Part shown: piece by piece, positions 1-8,480 of the stretch
Position numbering within the stretch: the first letter of the stretch is position 1
Layout of the letters: every line of letters starts with the position of its first letter
Origin: Opitutia bacterium
Lineage (GTDB): Bacteria; Verrucomicrobiota; Verrucomicrobiia; Opitutales; Coraliomargaritaceae
Reading direction: 5' to 3'
DNA length: 14,087 nt
Assembly: GCA_018663485.1 (NCBI GenBank)
Contig: JABJQI010000163.1
Location: 1 to 14,087 of the forward strand
Translations under genes and position numbers: made by a program
Notes under the pieces: generated by a model
Told to the model about the DNA's origin: nothing
Seen by the model: only the letters and a program-made list of their open reading frames with translations
The model's database searches: none

Positions 1-892
<892 letters not shown>

Positions 893-1033
893 ATCTGATT
901 TGGAATATTTATTACTAAGGTATGTTTAAAAATAGGAGCAAGGATATTGAGACTGACGAGCAGTGGCTAGAAGATAATAAAATGACCTAATTATCAGTAT
1001 TCTTGCAGCGATTGCCTATTTGGAAGGTGCCGT

Positions 1034-1055
1034 CAAAAAAATGTGCCTAAAAGGC
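1034..1055 (-). terminator. Possible weak terminator after the hybrid kinase gene
   Basis: On the minus strand, just after the kinase stop codon, a GCCT-TTT-AGGC hairpin (1045-1055) is followed three bases later by seven T (1041-1035). The stem is only four pairs, so termination may be inefficient. The rest of the 169-base gap (893-1061) shows no gene, and no clear promoter for the carboxyltransferase. Confidence 0.35.
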
Positions 1056-1061
1056 GTTCAA

Positions 1062-3665
1062 TTAGACGTAGAGATTAATTAGCTCGAACAGCGTCTTTGA
1101 GCTAACTGGTTTACTGATGCAGTGCTGTATGTCGGCTGCTACGCTATCCGCTACGACCGAAGGAGTCATATCTGCCGTGACTGCAATCATGGGCGTATAT
1201 TGGTTCTGATTGGTAGTGTTGCGAATTAGATTGTACACTGCTGTATCGTCGATTTGAGCGATCGCCAAGTCGATTAAGATGACATCATACTTGGTTTGCT
1301 TGCACAGCTTGGACATTTCTTTACCATCAATTGCTTCGGTCACTTTGCAGCCGTAGGACTCGAGTAAGGAACGGGCGATAAATCGATGCTCTGTTTGCTT
1401 ATCGGCAATTAAAACGTGGCAAGGCCCAGTCAGTTTGCGTGCCCTTGATCGGGGAGCCGAATTGGTTGCTTGAATGGTTTGCTCTTTTACCCCTTTTATA
1501 GACAGATGTATGGTAAAGGTGGAGCCCACGCCCATTTTACTTTGAACTGTAATGTTGCTATCCAACAACGAGAGCAATTTTTTGCAAATAGCTAAACCGA
1601 GGCCTAAGCCTTGGTACTGTCGTGTGTATGAGCTATCAGTTTGGCTGAATGCATCAAAGAGCTTTTGCTGGTATTGCGCATCAATACCAATGCCAGTGTC
1701 TTTGATTGCGATGGCGAACGAGCAACCTGGGATGTCGGATTGTTTGAGGAAGACTGAGATGCCGCCTTCGTTAGTGTATTTACACGCATTGTTAATTAGA
1801 CTGTCGACGATTCGGCGCAAGATGGCTCGGTCGCCTAGGACCCAACAATTGTGTGCAGCATCTACTACGGTCGAGTCCGCCACGAAGCTTAGCTTGAGTG
1901 AACCCGCAAACACTCGAGCATCACTCACTGCAATCTGGCATAGCTCTACCAAATTAAATACTTCCATGCTCAACTTAATTTCCCCGCGGTTGATACGCAT
2001 GTATTGTAAGATATCTTCTATGAGCCGTAATTGTCGGTTAGCTGCTGTGATGATTGTTTTAATGTAGTCAGACTCCGGCAAGGTGGTGATATTTTGCCGT
2101 AACAGTTCAGCGAAGCCCAATATCGGATTGAGTGGTGTGCGCATTTCATGGCCCATGATTGCCAGGAAATCGTCTTTGGCTTTACTTGGAGCTTCGGCAC
2201 CTTCTTTGGCTTTAATGAGCTCTGCTTGGGTCTGTTTTGCCGCAGTGATGTCTTCGTAAATACCGAGTACACCAATCACTTCGTTTGCAGAGTTGCGGAG
2301 CGGGACTTTCGAGGTTTTCACCCAACAGGTACAGCCATCCAGCCTGCCTTGTTGATATTCATAGTTTAATTTCGATTCACCACTGGCAATCACAGCGGCG
2401 TCATCGAGTTGATACGCTGCTGCTTGCTCAGGCCACGAAAAGTCGTTGTCCTTTTTTCCTATTATATCACCTTCAGTGGCTTCTCCAGCGTCTTCGGCAA
2501 ACAGTTGATTCGCTCCCAGGTAGCGGCTGTCTTTGTCTTTCCAAAAGACTCGCACAGGAATCGTATCGAGCACGTTTCGAAGCAGGCTCTCTGAATCATT
2601 GAGCTTAATCTCGTTTTGTTTTCGTTCGCTGATATCTATCGCAGCTCCTAGATAACCGGTCCTTGCCCCAGTTTCATCGTGTATTGCTGTAATGCTCAGT
2701 GTGACTGGGAATTGTCGGCCATTTTTACAAACGTAGGTCCATTCGTTCGACTCTCGCCCTGCTTTGAGAAGGTGTTGCATGTATGCATCGAACCCTTCAG
2801 ATTTTGCAATGCTCAGTGGAATGCCGCGTTGGGCTAACTCCGACTCTAAGTGCAGAATAAATGGTGTCGATTGACCGAGCAATTCCTGCGCACTGTAGCC
2901 GAGCATAGTCTCAGCGCCGGTATTAAATAGTGTGATCGTGCCGCTTAGATCCGTTGCGATTACCGATACTCCACTAGTCGCATCAAAGATGCTTTTTAAT
3001 AGTTGCCTGGAAGCCCCATGCGCCTCAGCTGCTGCCTTACGCTCAGTAATGTCGAGGTGGGTGCCACTCATACGCAGAGGCTCTCCAGTCTCTGACCATT
3101 CGATTACTTTGCCTCGCGCGTTAACCCATCGCCAGTTGCCGTCTTTGTGTAGCTGTCTGAATTCGGCATTGTAGTATGGAATTTCCCCCGAGAGGTGTTG
3201 TTTAACGAGTAATTTAGTCTTTATTCGATCCTCTGGGTGCAGTTTTTCATCCCATGTTTCTATGCTGCACGGCTCCAACTCTTTAAGGGTGTAGCCAATT
3301 ATTTCTGCCCACCGCTCATTAAACACAACTTCGTCGGTGAGCAAATTCCAATCCCAAGTGCCTGCTTCAGTGTCTTCAATAATATTTAGGCTGTGGGCGT
3401 ACCCTTCGCGAGTCGACTTCGCAATCGATTTACGCAAGGAGTCCAAGTGCGCAACTTCTTGTTTTTTTAGCAGATAAATTACGATTCCAAAGAGTGAAAA
3501 AGCAAATGCTGCACAAAAGAACATGAGGCGTAAGGCGTATGCGAATTGTTTATCGCTCTGGTCATCGCTGCTATGGTTCAAGAATTCGGCAATGCCTATG
3601 AGAGCGATCGCTAAGCATATTAATGCCCCAATCGTGATGAGGTAACGTTTATTGATAGGATTCAT
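1062..3665 (-). CDS. Membrane-anchored hybrid sensor histidine kinase with three PAS domains and a C-terminal receiver
   Basis: This 867-residue protein has two N-terminal membrane segments (about 7-29 and 43-66) joined by a loop of roughly 13 residues, so sensing is probably cytoplasmic or in the membrane. Three PAS domains follow (about 90-213, 217-350 and 355-480), each ending in the usual DIT/DIS motif. The dimerisation H-box GHEMRTPLNP carries phospho-acceptor His506. The ATPase domain has the N-box SLINNACKY (Asn626), G1 KDTGIGI (Asp656) and G2 GLGLGLAI (686-693). The receiver (about 747-866) keeps the predicted phospho-acceptor Asp799, Thr830 and Lys852. Its acidic pocket has only Asp755 followed by Lys756, and the usual DxxMP reads DLAIA. 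No HPt domain or partner regulator is present nearby, so the target and signal are unknown. A perfect hairpin lies directly before the ATG. Confidence 0.93.
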   Translation of the reverse strand: MNPINKRYLITIGALICLAIALIGIAEFLNHSSDDQSDKQFAYALRLMFFCAAFAFSLFGIVIYLLKKQEVAHLDSLRKSIAKSTREGYAHSLNIIEDTEAGTWDWNLLTDEVVFNERWAEIIGYTLKELEPCSIETWDEKLHPEDRIKTKLLVKQHLSGEIPYYNAEFRQLHKDGNWRWVNARGKVIEWSETGEPLRMSGTHLDITERKAAAEAHGASRQLLKSIFDATSGVSVIATDLSGTITLFNTGAETMLGYSAQELLGQSTPFILHLESELAQRGIPLSIAKSEGFDAYMQHLLKAGRESNEWTYVCKNGRQFPVTLSITAIHDETGARTGYLGAAIDISERKQNEIKLNDSESLLRNVLDTIPVRVFWKDKDSRYLGANQLFAEDAGEATEGDIIGKKDNDFSWPEQAAAYQLDDAAVIASGESKLNYEYQQGRLDGCTCWVKTSKVPLRNSANEVIGVLGIYEDITAAKQTQAELIKAKEGAEAPSKAKDDFLAIMGHEMRTPLNPILGFAELLRQNITTLPESDYIKTIITAANRQLRLIEDILQYMRINRGEIKLSMEVFNLVELCQIAVSDARVFAGSLKLSFVADSTVVDAAHNCWVLGDRAILRRIVDSLINNACKYTNEGGISVFLKQSDIPGCSFAIAIKDTGIGIDAQYQQKLFDAFSQTDSSYTRQYQGLGLGLAICKKLLSLLDSNITVQSKMGVGSTFTIHLSIKGVKEQTIQATNSAPRSRARKLTGPCHVLIADKQTEHRFIARSLLESYGCKVTEAIDGKEMSKLCKQTKYDVILIDLAIAQIDDTAVYNLIRNTTNQNQYTPMIAVTADMTPSVVADSVAADIQHCISKPVSSKTLFELINLYV

Positions 3666-3666
3666 A

Positions 3667-3684
3667 TTTCGTTTTTCAACGAAA
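3667..3684 (-). promoter_or_regulatory. Perfect hairpin in the leader of the hybrid kinase gene
   Basis: On the minus strand the bases before the kinase ATG read TTTCGTT-GAAA-AACGAAA: a 7-pair perfect stem with a GNRA-type tetraloop that ends one base before the start codon. No Shine-Dalgarno is present, so the hairpin occupies the ribosome landing area and could limit translation. The structure is seen in the sequence; its effect is inferred. Confidence 0.5.
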
Positions 3685-3734
3685 GTGGAGTAGTCGTGTG
3701 CTCGACGGGGAATTAGTCCGTAACTTTAATTGAA

Positions 3735-3740
3735 ATTATA
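3735..3740 (-). promoter_or_regulatory. Candidate -10 box of the hybrid kinase gene
   Basis: A perfect TATAAT occurs on the minus strand about 70 bases upstream of the kinase ATG. The hexamer 17 bases upstream (CAGTCA) matches TTGACA at only three positions, so the -35 is poor. The 131-base gap between alr and the kinase holds no other recognisable element except the start-site hairpin. Confidence 0.35.
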
Positions 3741-3796
3741 GTTAGGGTTGTCGAAAGTGACTGCTTAATCAATAGTTAATAAATCTCGATGATATT

Positions 3797-5011
3797 CTAT
3801 ATTTCTCTCGATCCGATGTAGAGACGAACCACTCGTTTTGTAATCGAACAAAGCGCCTCCCAAGGGATTGTACCAGCGAGCTCACTAAATTCACTGGCTG
3901 TAATTTCGGCTGTATGACTTGTGCCAATCAGAACTACATGATCGCCTGGCTTGATTACTCGATTCAAATCGCTCACATCAATAATAGTTTGATCCATGGT
4001 GACACGGCCAAGGATAGGGCAGTGTTGGCCGTATAGCAGAACAGTCCCAGCGTTGCTTAACATGAGCGGAATGCCATCTGCATAGCCTGCAGTGAGCACG
4101 GCGATACGCGTGTCGCGTTTGAGCGAGCAGGTGCCACCGTAGCTGATATCTGTGCCTTCAGGCAGGTCTTTGACGATGCCAATACGAGTATGGAAACTAA
4201 AGACAGGCTCGACTTCAACGTTGCCGAGCAAAGAGTCAGGGTAGGGGCGAATTCCAAATTGGAGTAATCCGATGCGAACCGCGTTAAAAGGGCTATCACC
4301 GCTCAATGTACTGAGGCTGGCTGAATTGTCTGCATGTATTAATAAGTCTGTGGTATCTGTCTGGTCAAGTATAGCTAGCAAACGCTGGCGTTGAATACTG
4401 GTGAATTTTCGTTCGTTGTCGGCACTAGAGAAGTGCGTGTAGATTCCCTCGAGCTTAAGGTTCGACAATTCACGAATCTCGTGAAGTAGGGCGAGGGCGT
4501 CTTCGTGCCAAATGCCAAGTCGTCCCATTCCGGTGTCTATTTTTAAATGCACCTTAATCTGCACATTGCGAGACGCACCTAGTGAATTAAATCGCACGGC
4601 TTCTTCTGGGGTGCTTACCGTGCCAATTAGATCGTAATCGACGAGGAAATTATCTTCTTCGGGTAGTAGCGGGCTGAGTATTAGGATCGGCCAGCCCTTG
4701 CCCATGTGGCGAATGTCTGCGGCTTCGTGCACGTTGGCGACGGCGAAATAATCAACTCCGCTCTGCATTAAGCGGCGGACCATTTGCGGCATACCGTGGC
4801 CATAGGCATCTGCTTTTACGACGGCGACATAGCGTACGTTCAATGGCAGGGCAGCTTGGATGCGCTTTAGATTACGTTCAAATGCAGCGAGATTGATCTC
4901 AGCCCAACAGCGTTGTAGGGAATTTGGAATATGAGTTAAGAATAAAGGGTTAAAGCGAAGATCTGTCGAAGATGGCGGAGCAATTTGGACTTCCGCTTTT
5001 AGTCGGGGCAC
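3797..5011 (-). CDS. alr: Alanine racemase
   Basis: This 404-residue PLP enzyme interconverts L- and D-alanine in the cytoplasm and supplies D-Ala for peptidoglycan. The fold-type III barrel starts at RCWAEINL (34-41). The PLP lysine is Lys66 in VVKADAYGHG. KIDTGMGRLG (157-166), the catalytic tyrosine Tyr291 in ISYGGT, GYADGIP (309-315) and GRVTMDQ (335-341) are all family-typical. The start is GTG at 5009-5011: an in-frame stop lies a few codons upstream, and there is no ATG, GTG or TTG codon between this GTG and the conserved core. Translation must therefore begin inside the end of tsaB, giving a 62-base overlap and an N-terminal extension of about 33 residues compared with typical racemases. 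The overlap suggests co-transcription with tsaB and possibly translational coupling. Confidence 0.95.
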   Translation of the reverse strand: MPRLKAEVQIAPPSSTDLRFNPLFLTHIPNSLQRCWAEINLAAFERNLKRIQAALPLNVRYVAVVKADAYGHGMPQMVRRLMQSGVDYFAVANVHEAADIRHMGKGWPILILSPLLPEEDNFLVDYDLIGTVSTPEEAVRFNSLGASRNVQIKVHLKIDTGMGRLGIWHEDALALLHEIRELSNLKLEGIYTHFSSADNERKFTSIQRQRLLAILDQTDTTDLLIHADNSASLSTLSGDSPFNAVRIGLLQFGIRPYPDSLLGNVEVEPVFSFHTRIGIVKDLPEGTDISYGGTCSLKRDTRIAVLTAGYADGIPLMLSNAGTVLLYGQHCPILGRVTMDQTIIDVSDLNRVIKPGDHVVLIGTSHTAEITASEFSELAGTIPWEALCSITKRVVRLYIGSREI

Positions 5012-5699
5012 GGTGCCGTTCGGGTGTCCATTTTTGAAATATGTTCACGCCCGAAGCGTAGAGCTCGACGCTTTCGGTCGGCCGTAGCAGCTGGAAGGCT
5101 TCCGTCAGCCGGTCGGGGCGATACTCGACGGCAGTCGCATTGGCGGGAGGCTGTTGCCAGCCTTTGCGTTGCGGGAGGTGGTAAATCGATTCGGTCCAAT
5201 TCGCGATAGTGGTGTCGTCAGCGACTTCTGTAACTGATGGTTGACCATTGCGAATCTTAAGCGCATTCCAAGTGCCTTTTTTCCAGTCTGAAATCAGTAG
5301 CGCTTGGTCAAGGCCTGGTGTATCCACGCAAATCAGTGCGGCGGCCAATTGTAGGCTATTGTAAGCGTAGTAGTGCGCCGATTGTGGGTGCAAGCGACTC
5401 CAAGTCTCAATCGCCATTGCGCAAAGTCGTAAGCCCAGCACTGAGCCAGGTCCCTCGCAATAGATGAAGCTGCGTATGCCCGCCAGAGTCAGCTGGGCTG
5501 CATCGAGCGTCGCTTCGATTGCAGGGAAGAGGCTCTCCAGCGGGGCACCAGCTTGTTCTGAGTGGGCAAGCCAATTGCCATTTAATCCTAGCACGCCGAC
5601 AAAGACCACTGAGTCGCTACCATCGATGACGAGTGTAGGTGAAGCGGGTGGGGTCGTTGAAGGATAAATTTCCATAATTAATAAAGGAACTGAAACCAT
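4950..5699 (-). CDS. tsaB: TsaB-like tRNA threonylcarbamoyladenosine biosynthesis protein
   Basis: This 249-residue protein resembles TsaB (YeaZ), the partner of TsaD in making t6A37 on ANN-decoding tRNAs in the cytoplasm. Visible features are an N-terminal ASKHA-fold strand TLVIDGSDS (about 22-30), a partial HSE motif followed by LESLFPAIEATL, and the diagnostic EGPGSVLGLRLCAMA (about 82-96), matching the family GPGSFTGLR. The remainder is divergent, as is normal for TsaB. ATG at 5699 is the longest start. ATG at 5675 gives 241 residues and is equally plausible, as neither has a Shine-Dalgarno. The last 62 bases overlap alr in another frame. The upstream gap of about 490 bases contains a terminator (5803-5831), so tsaB-alr should have its own promoter within the last 100 bases, though I cannot see a convincing one. 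The identity rests mainly on the GPGS motif. Confidence 0.78.
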   Translation of the reverse strand: MVSVPLLIMEIYPSTTPPASPTLVIDGSDSVVFVGVLGLNGNWLAHSEQAGAPLESLFPAIEATLDAAQLTLAGIRSFIYCEGPGSVLGLRLCAMAIETWSRLHPQSAHYYAYNSLQLAAALICVDTPGLDQALLISDWKKGTWNALKIRNGQPSVTEVADDTTIANWTESIYHLPQRKGWQQPPANATAVEYRPDRLTEAFQLLRPTESVELYASGVNIFQKWTPERHRAPTKSGSPNCSAIFDRSSL

Positions 5700-5802
5700 C
5701 TACGCTGGCAAGTTGAGAGTTCGTGCTGAGAGCGTAATCTGCTCTGTGGCGAGGCGAAACATCCCCGCGATTGATTGCTAATGCACTATGTGTAGAAGCA
5801 AC

Positions 5803-5831
5803 AAAAATGCTGTTGGCTCAATGCCAGCAGC
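5803..5831 (-). terminator. Rho-independent terminator
   Basis: On the minus strand a 9-pair stem GCTGCTGGC / GCCAACAGC (one G-T pair, loop of five bases; 5831-5809) is followed by A and five T. It is the best terminator on this strand in the window. It lies about 30 bases after the TAA at 5860-5862 that would end the decayed gene described next, and it isolates tsaB-alr from upstream transcription. Confidence 0.7.
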
Positions 5832-5854
5832 TTTCAGTGTAAAGGAGATCCTTA

Positions 5855-5950
5855 GAAAGTTACTTGCGGGAAAATGTAGCAACTGCTACTAAGGCAGTTT
5901 TCCTCGCTCGTTAAACTTTCCTGCGGGCGTGAGGTAGTTGAGCACCTCAC
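5855..5950. repeat. Cluster of nested inverted repeats in the CPBP-tsaB gap
   Basis: Several perfect complementary arms lie close together: GAAAGTT (5855-5861) with AACTTTC (5914-5920); GCGGGAAAA-type arms (5866-5874) with TTTTCC-T-CGC (5898-5907, one bulge); GTAGC-AACT-GCTAC (5876-5889); and separately GTGAGGT (5929-5935) with ACCTCAC (5944-5950). The first three nest into one long imperfect stem. The arms overlap the 3' half of the candidate decayed gene, so structure and coding compete as explanations. Apart from this cluster, the decayed gene and the terminator, the 490-base gap (5700-6189) shows nothing recognisable. Confidence 0.5.
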
Positions 5951-6111
5951 ACTTAGCGCAGTCAGATAGTTGCGAATCCTGGTGTTGTTATAGACGAAAG
6001 ACGAGTAGCCTGACTCTTATTATCTGGTAGCTCGGTTCATTTGGCGGCCGGGAAAGCACTGGCTAAAATGACTACGAGGCAGAGAGATAATTTCGAAGAT
6101 AGTTTAATCAT
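5860..6111 (-). pseudogene. Candidate decayed gene for a small secreted protein
   Basis: The ATG at 6109-6111 opens a 24-codon frame encoding a textbook signal peptide (MIKLSSKLSLCLVVILASAF, then PAAK) that hits TGA at 6037-6039. Beyond it, protein-like stretches continue in shifting frames. The first is NEPSYQIIRV (frame +1). The second is GYSSFVYNNTRIRNYLTA (frame +2, within 6016-5957). The third is CEVLNYLTPAGKFNERGK (frame +1, about 5951-5898). The last is KTALVAVATFSRK plus TAA in the original frame (5901-5860). Start and final stop are in the same frame, 252 bases apart, which equals 84 codons and fits a small secreted protein. A terminator follows 30 bases later. No family is recognised. 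The alternative is that only the 24-residue peptide is real, or that the bases encode a structured RNA, because nested hairpins occupy the same interval. Confidence 0.42.
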
Positions 6112-6189
6112 ATGCGTGTTTAAATGATATGCATAGATTTATAACTAACCTAAAAATATCGCAGATTTCTCGTTCTTTTTGGCTTAAGA

Positions 6190-7143
6190 TTAGTTAGTTG
6201 TTAAGGACGATTGACTCATAATCAATAACATGAGAAGACTGAATCCGTTAAAACAGGCGTGGAAGCACATCGGCACTAGAATACTCCCCGAACGTTCGTA
6301 CACACGCGCGAGAATAATGCCAACGACAACCAACGGGAGGAATGACATTAGGTTGCTATGCATAGTGGCGAACAAGGCGCTGCTAATTATTTGAGCAAGT
6401 AAGACGGTCGACTGGCTCTTTAAGAAACGATAGATCCCGCCGCGAAAGATCAGTTCTTCAACGATTGGTGCTAGCACGATGGCAATGACTGCTAGCAATG
6501 TAATTGCCCATGGATCGCCACCATTGGTGAACAGTTTGATGAGTTCTTGGGGTGGGAATTCGTCGATGATGCCGAATTGTTGCAGTTCAGTGAGTAGTTT
6601 TGACCATACAAAACTGACGATCCAAATAATTGGGAGATAGCGGATAAATTGCGGTATCGCCAAAGTGAATGACTGCCAGAGCGTTAAGTGCAGACTGTTG
6701 AGTCGACCCGCAAATTGCTTTGGGTAAAATCGCCGCAGAGCGCAGAAAGTCCCCAGTAGTGGGAGTTGCAACAACAGTACCGCCATCACCGCCATCCGTG
6801 GTGTCAGTGCCGGGCGATCGATTGCGGGTGTGTCCACGTTGCTGATCAAATCGACTGTAGATTCTAATTCAACCTCATTGGCGATGACTGTCGCTTCGAT
6901 AGGATTCATCAGATGGATTAATTCAGCCGCGAATAGTTGAACGATGACAACACTAGTAACCAATACGCAGATGAAGATACCGAAGTTGATCCAACCAATC
7001 GGCCAGGCTGGCACAACAGCTGCACAGGCGAACTTGTGCTGATCGCGCTGCAAATTGACGATCCAGAGCACAGCACTAGCAACTAAAATAGCTACAATGA
7101 TTGCCCCCGCGAGTATCGCGGCCAGGTCTAGTTCTACAGCCAT
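6190..7143 (-). CDS. CPBP-family (CAAX protease / bacteriocin-processing type) intramembrane metalloprotease
   Basis: This 317-residue polytopic membrane protein carries all three CPBP (ABI) motifs near the C-terminus: EELIFRG (Glu229, Glu230, Arg234), FATMHSN (His262) and FHACFNGF (His295, Asn299). Hydrophobic segments precede and surround these, with a polar loop around 85-115. Family members cleave peptide bonds within the membrane, but the substrate here is unknown. I chose ATG at 7141-7143, which begins one base after the pyrC stop (TAAGATG) and suggests translational coupling. An upstream ATG at 7179 would add 12 residues and overlap pyrC by 35 bases. The neighbours are pyrimidine genes with no obvious link to proteolysis. 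No bacteriocin precursor or CAAX-like substrate is visible, although the remnant secreted peptide lies directly downstream. Confidence 0.85.
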   Translation of the reverse strand: MAVELDLAAILAGAIIVAILVASAVLWIVNLQRDQHKFACAAVVPAWPIGWINFGIFICVLVTSVVIVQLFAAELIHLMNPIEATVIANEVELESTVDLISNVDTPAIDRPALTPRMAVMAVLLLQLPLLGTFCALRRFYPKQFAGRLNSLHLTLWQSFTLAIPQFIRYLPIIWIVSFVWSKLLTELQQFGIIDEFPPQELIKLFTNGGDPWAITLLAVIAIVLAPIVEELIFRGGIYRFLKSQSTVLLAQIISSALFATMHSNLMSFLPLVVVGIILARVYERSGSILVPMCFHACFNGFSLLMLLIMSQSSLTTN

Positions 7144-7144
7144 C

Positions 7145-8440
7145 TTAAATGATAACAGATTGGCCGTCAAAAACAGCACGACCTGCTACATAGGTCGCCT
7201 TAACTTTACCTTTGAGCGATTTGCCATGCCATGGGCAATTGCGCGACTTGCTGTAGAACTTATCCGCATTAACCGTCCATGCTTGATTGGGATCAAATAG
7301 ACATATATCGGCTGTTGCACCTACGCTTAGTGTACCAGCATCGAGCTTGCAGATTTCCGCAGCCTTATGCGTCATGAGTGCCACCACTTCACTTAAGCTC
7401 AGTCTTTTACTGTGGTAGAGCGCGTGCAATGAGGCGGCTAGTGAGGTTTCTAAGCCAATAATCCCAGGTGGTGCATAATCGAATTCACGATCTTTCTCGG
7501 TTGGCGTGTGCGGTGCATGGTCGGAAGCGATGCAGTCCAGCGTGCCGTCTTTAAGTGCTCCAATAATCGATTCGCGATCGGTATGCGTGCGTAGCGGTGG
7601 ATTGACTTTGAAATTCGTGTCGTAGTCTTTCAGGTCTGCATCAGTGAACTCGAAGTGATGTGGGCATGCTTCGGCAGTCACGGGTATGTTTCGCCCTTTT
7701 GCACGACGAATAATGTCGATCGACGTCGCCGAACTGACGTGCTGCATATGAATATGGGCGCCGGTTAATTCTGCGAGTAAGACGTTACGAGCGACCATTA
7801 TATCCTCAGCGAACTTAGGCCAACCGCGCAGGCCAAGTTGTAGGGACCACTCGCCCTCATTCATTACTGCGTCTACGGTTTGCGTCTCATCTTGGCAGTG
7901 ATCCATGATCGTAAGATCAAACATTTTCGCGTATTCGACTGCGCGGCGCATAATTTCATGACTCTGTACGCACCTGCCGTTGTCTGTCATAGCGACGACT
8001 CCAGCAGTTTTCAACTGCCCCGTTGGAGCCAGACGTTTACCTTGCATCTCAAGAGTTAGGCAGCCGGTCGGGTAGACGTTAACAACGGCCTCGCGCGCCA
8101 CTTTATCCATAATACGCTGGATCGTTCCAGCGTTGTCACAAACGGGGCTCGTGTTGGGCATGCAGATGACTGAAGTGAATCCTCCAGCCGCCGCCGCCTC
8201 GGTTCCAGTGCGGATGCACTCCTTATGCGTTTGCCCAGGATCGCGAAAATGGACGTGAATATCAACCAATCCAGGCGTGACTACGAGTCCTGTGGCATCT
8301 ATCTTATTTGCTAATCGCTGTTGATCTTCACTCAGAGCAGCTGAGACCTTTCCGTCGATGACGCAGATGTCGCCAATCGCATCGCGGTTGTTTGCAGGGT
8401 CGATCACACGACCACCAGTTATCCAAAGTATGTTAGGCAT
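7145..8440 (-). CDS. pyrC: Dihydroorotase
   Basis: This 431-residue zinc amidohydrolase interconverts carbamoyl-aspartate and dihydroorotate, the third step of UMP synthesis. It is the class I (about 45 kDa) type. Metal and substrate residues are all present: VDIHVHFRDPG (His62, His64), MTDNGR (Asp153), MDHCQD (His181), MQHVSS (His234), EACPHHF, and ASDHAPH (Asp307, His311). The start ATG at 8438-8440 gives the expected N-terminal beta strands before the barrel. It lies 40 bases after pyrB on the same strand and abuts the CPBP gene, so the three probably share one transcript. No frame defect is seen, and catalytic activity is expected. Confidence 0.97.
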   Translation of the reverse strand: MPNILWITGGRVIDPANNRDAIGDICVIDGKVSAALSEDQQRLANKIDATGLVVTPGLVDIHVHFRDPGQTHKECIRTGTEAAAAGGFTSVICMPNTSPVCDNAGTIQRIMDKVAREAVVNVYPTGCLTLEMQGKRLAPTGQLKTAGVVAMTDNGRCVQSHEIMRRAVEYAKMFDLTIMDHCQDETQTVDAVMNEGEWSLQLGLRGWPKFAEDIMVARNVLLAELTGAHIHMQHVSSATSIDIIRRAKGRNIPVTAEACPHHFEFTDADLKDYDTNFKVNPPLRTHTDRESIIGALKDGTLDCIASDHAPHTPTEKDREFDYAPPGIIGLETSLAASLHALYHSKRLSLSEVVALMTHKAAEICKLDAGTLSVGATADICLFDPNQAWTVNADKFYSKSRNCPWHGKSLKGKVKATYVAGRAVFDGQSVII

Positions 8441-8480
8441 ATGGAATTGTAATTAAAATGAAGTACTCAGCTAGTGCGGC

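Noticed and set aside
5910..5944. Integron attC-like GTTRRRY sequences (GTTAAAC, GTTGAGC) in the structured gap
   Set aside because: No matching RYYYAAC partners at the right spacing, no integrase and no cassette-like genes; such heptamers are common by chance.
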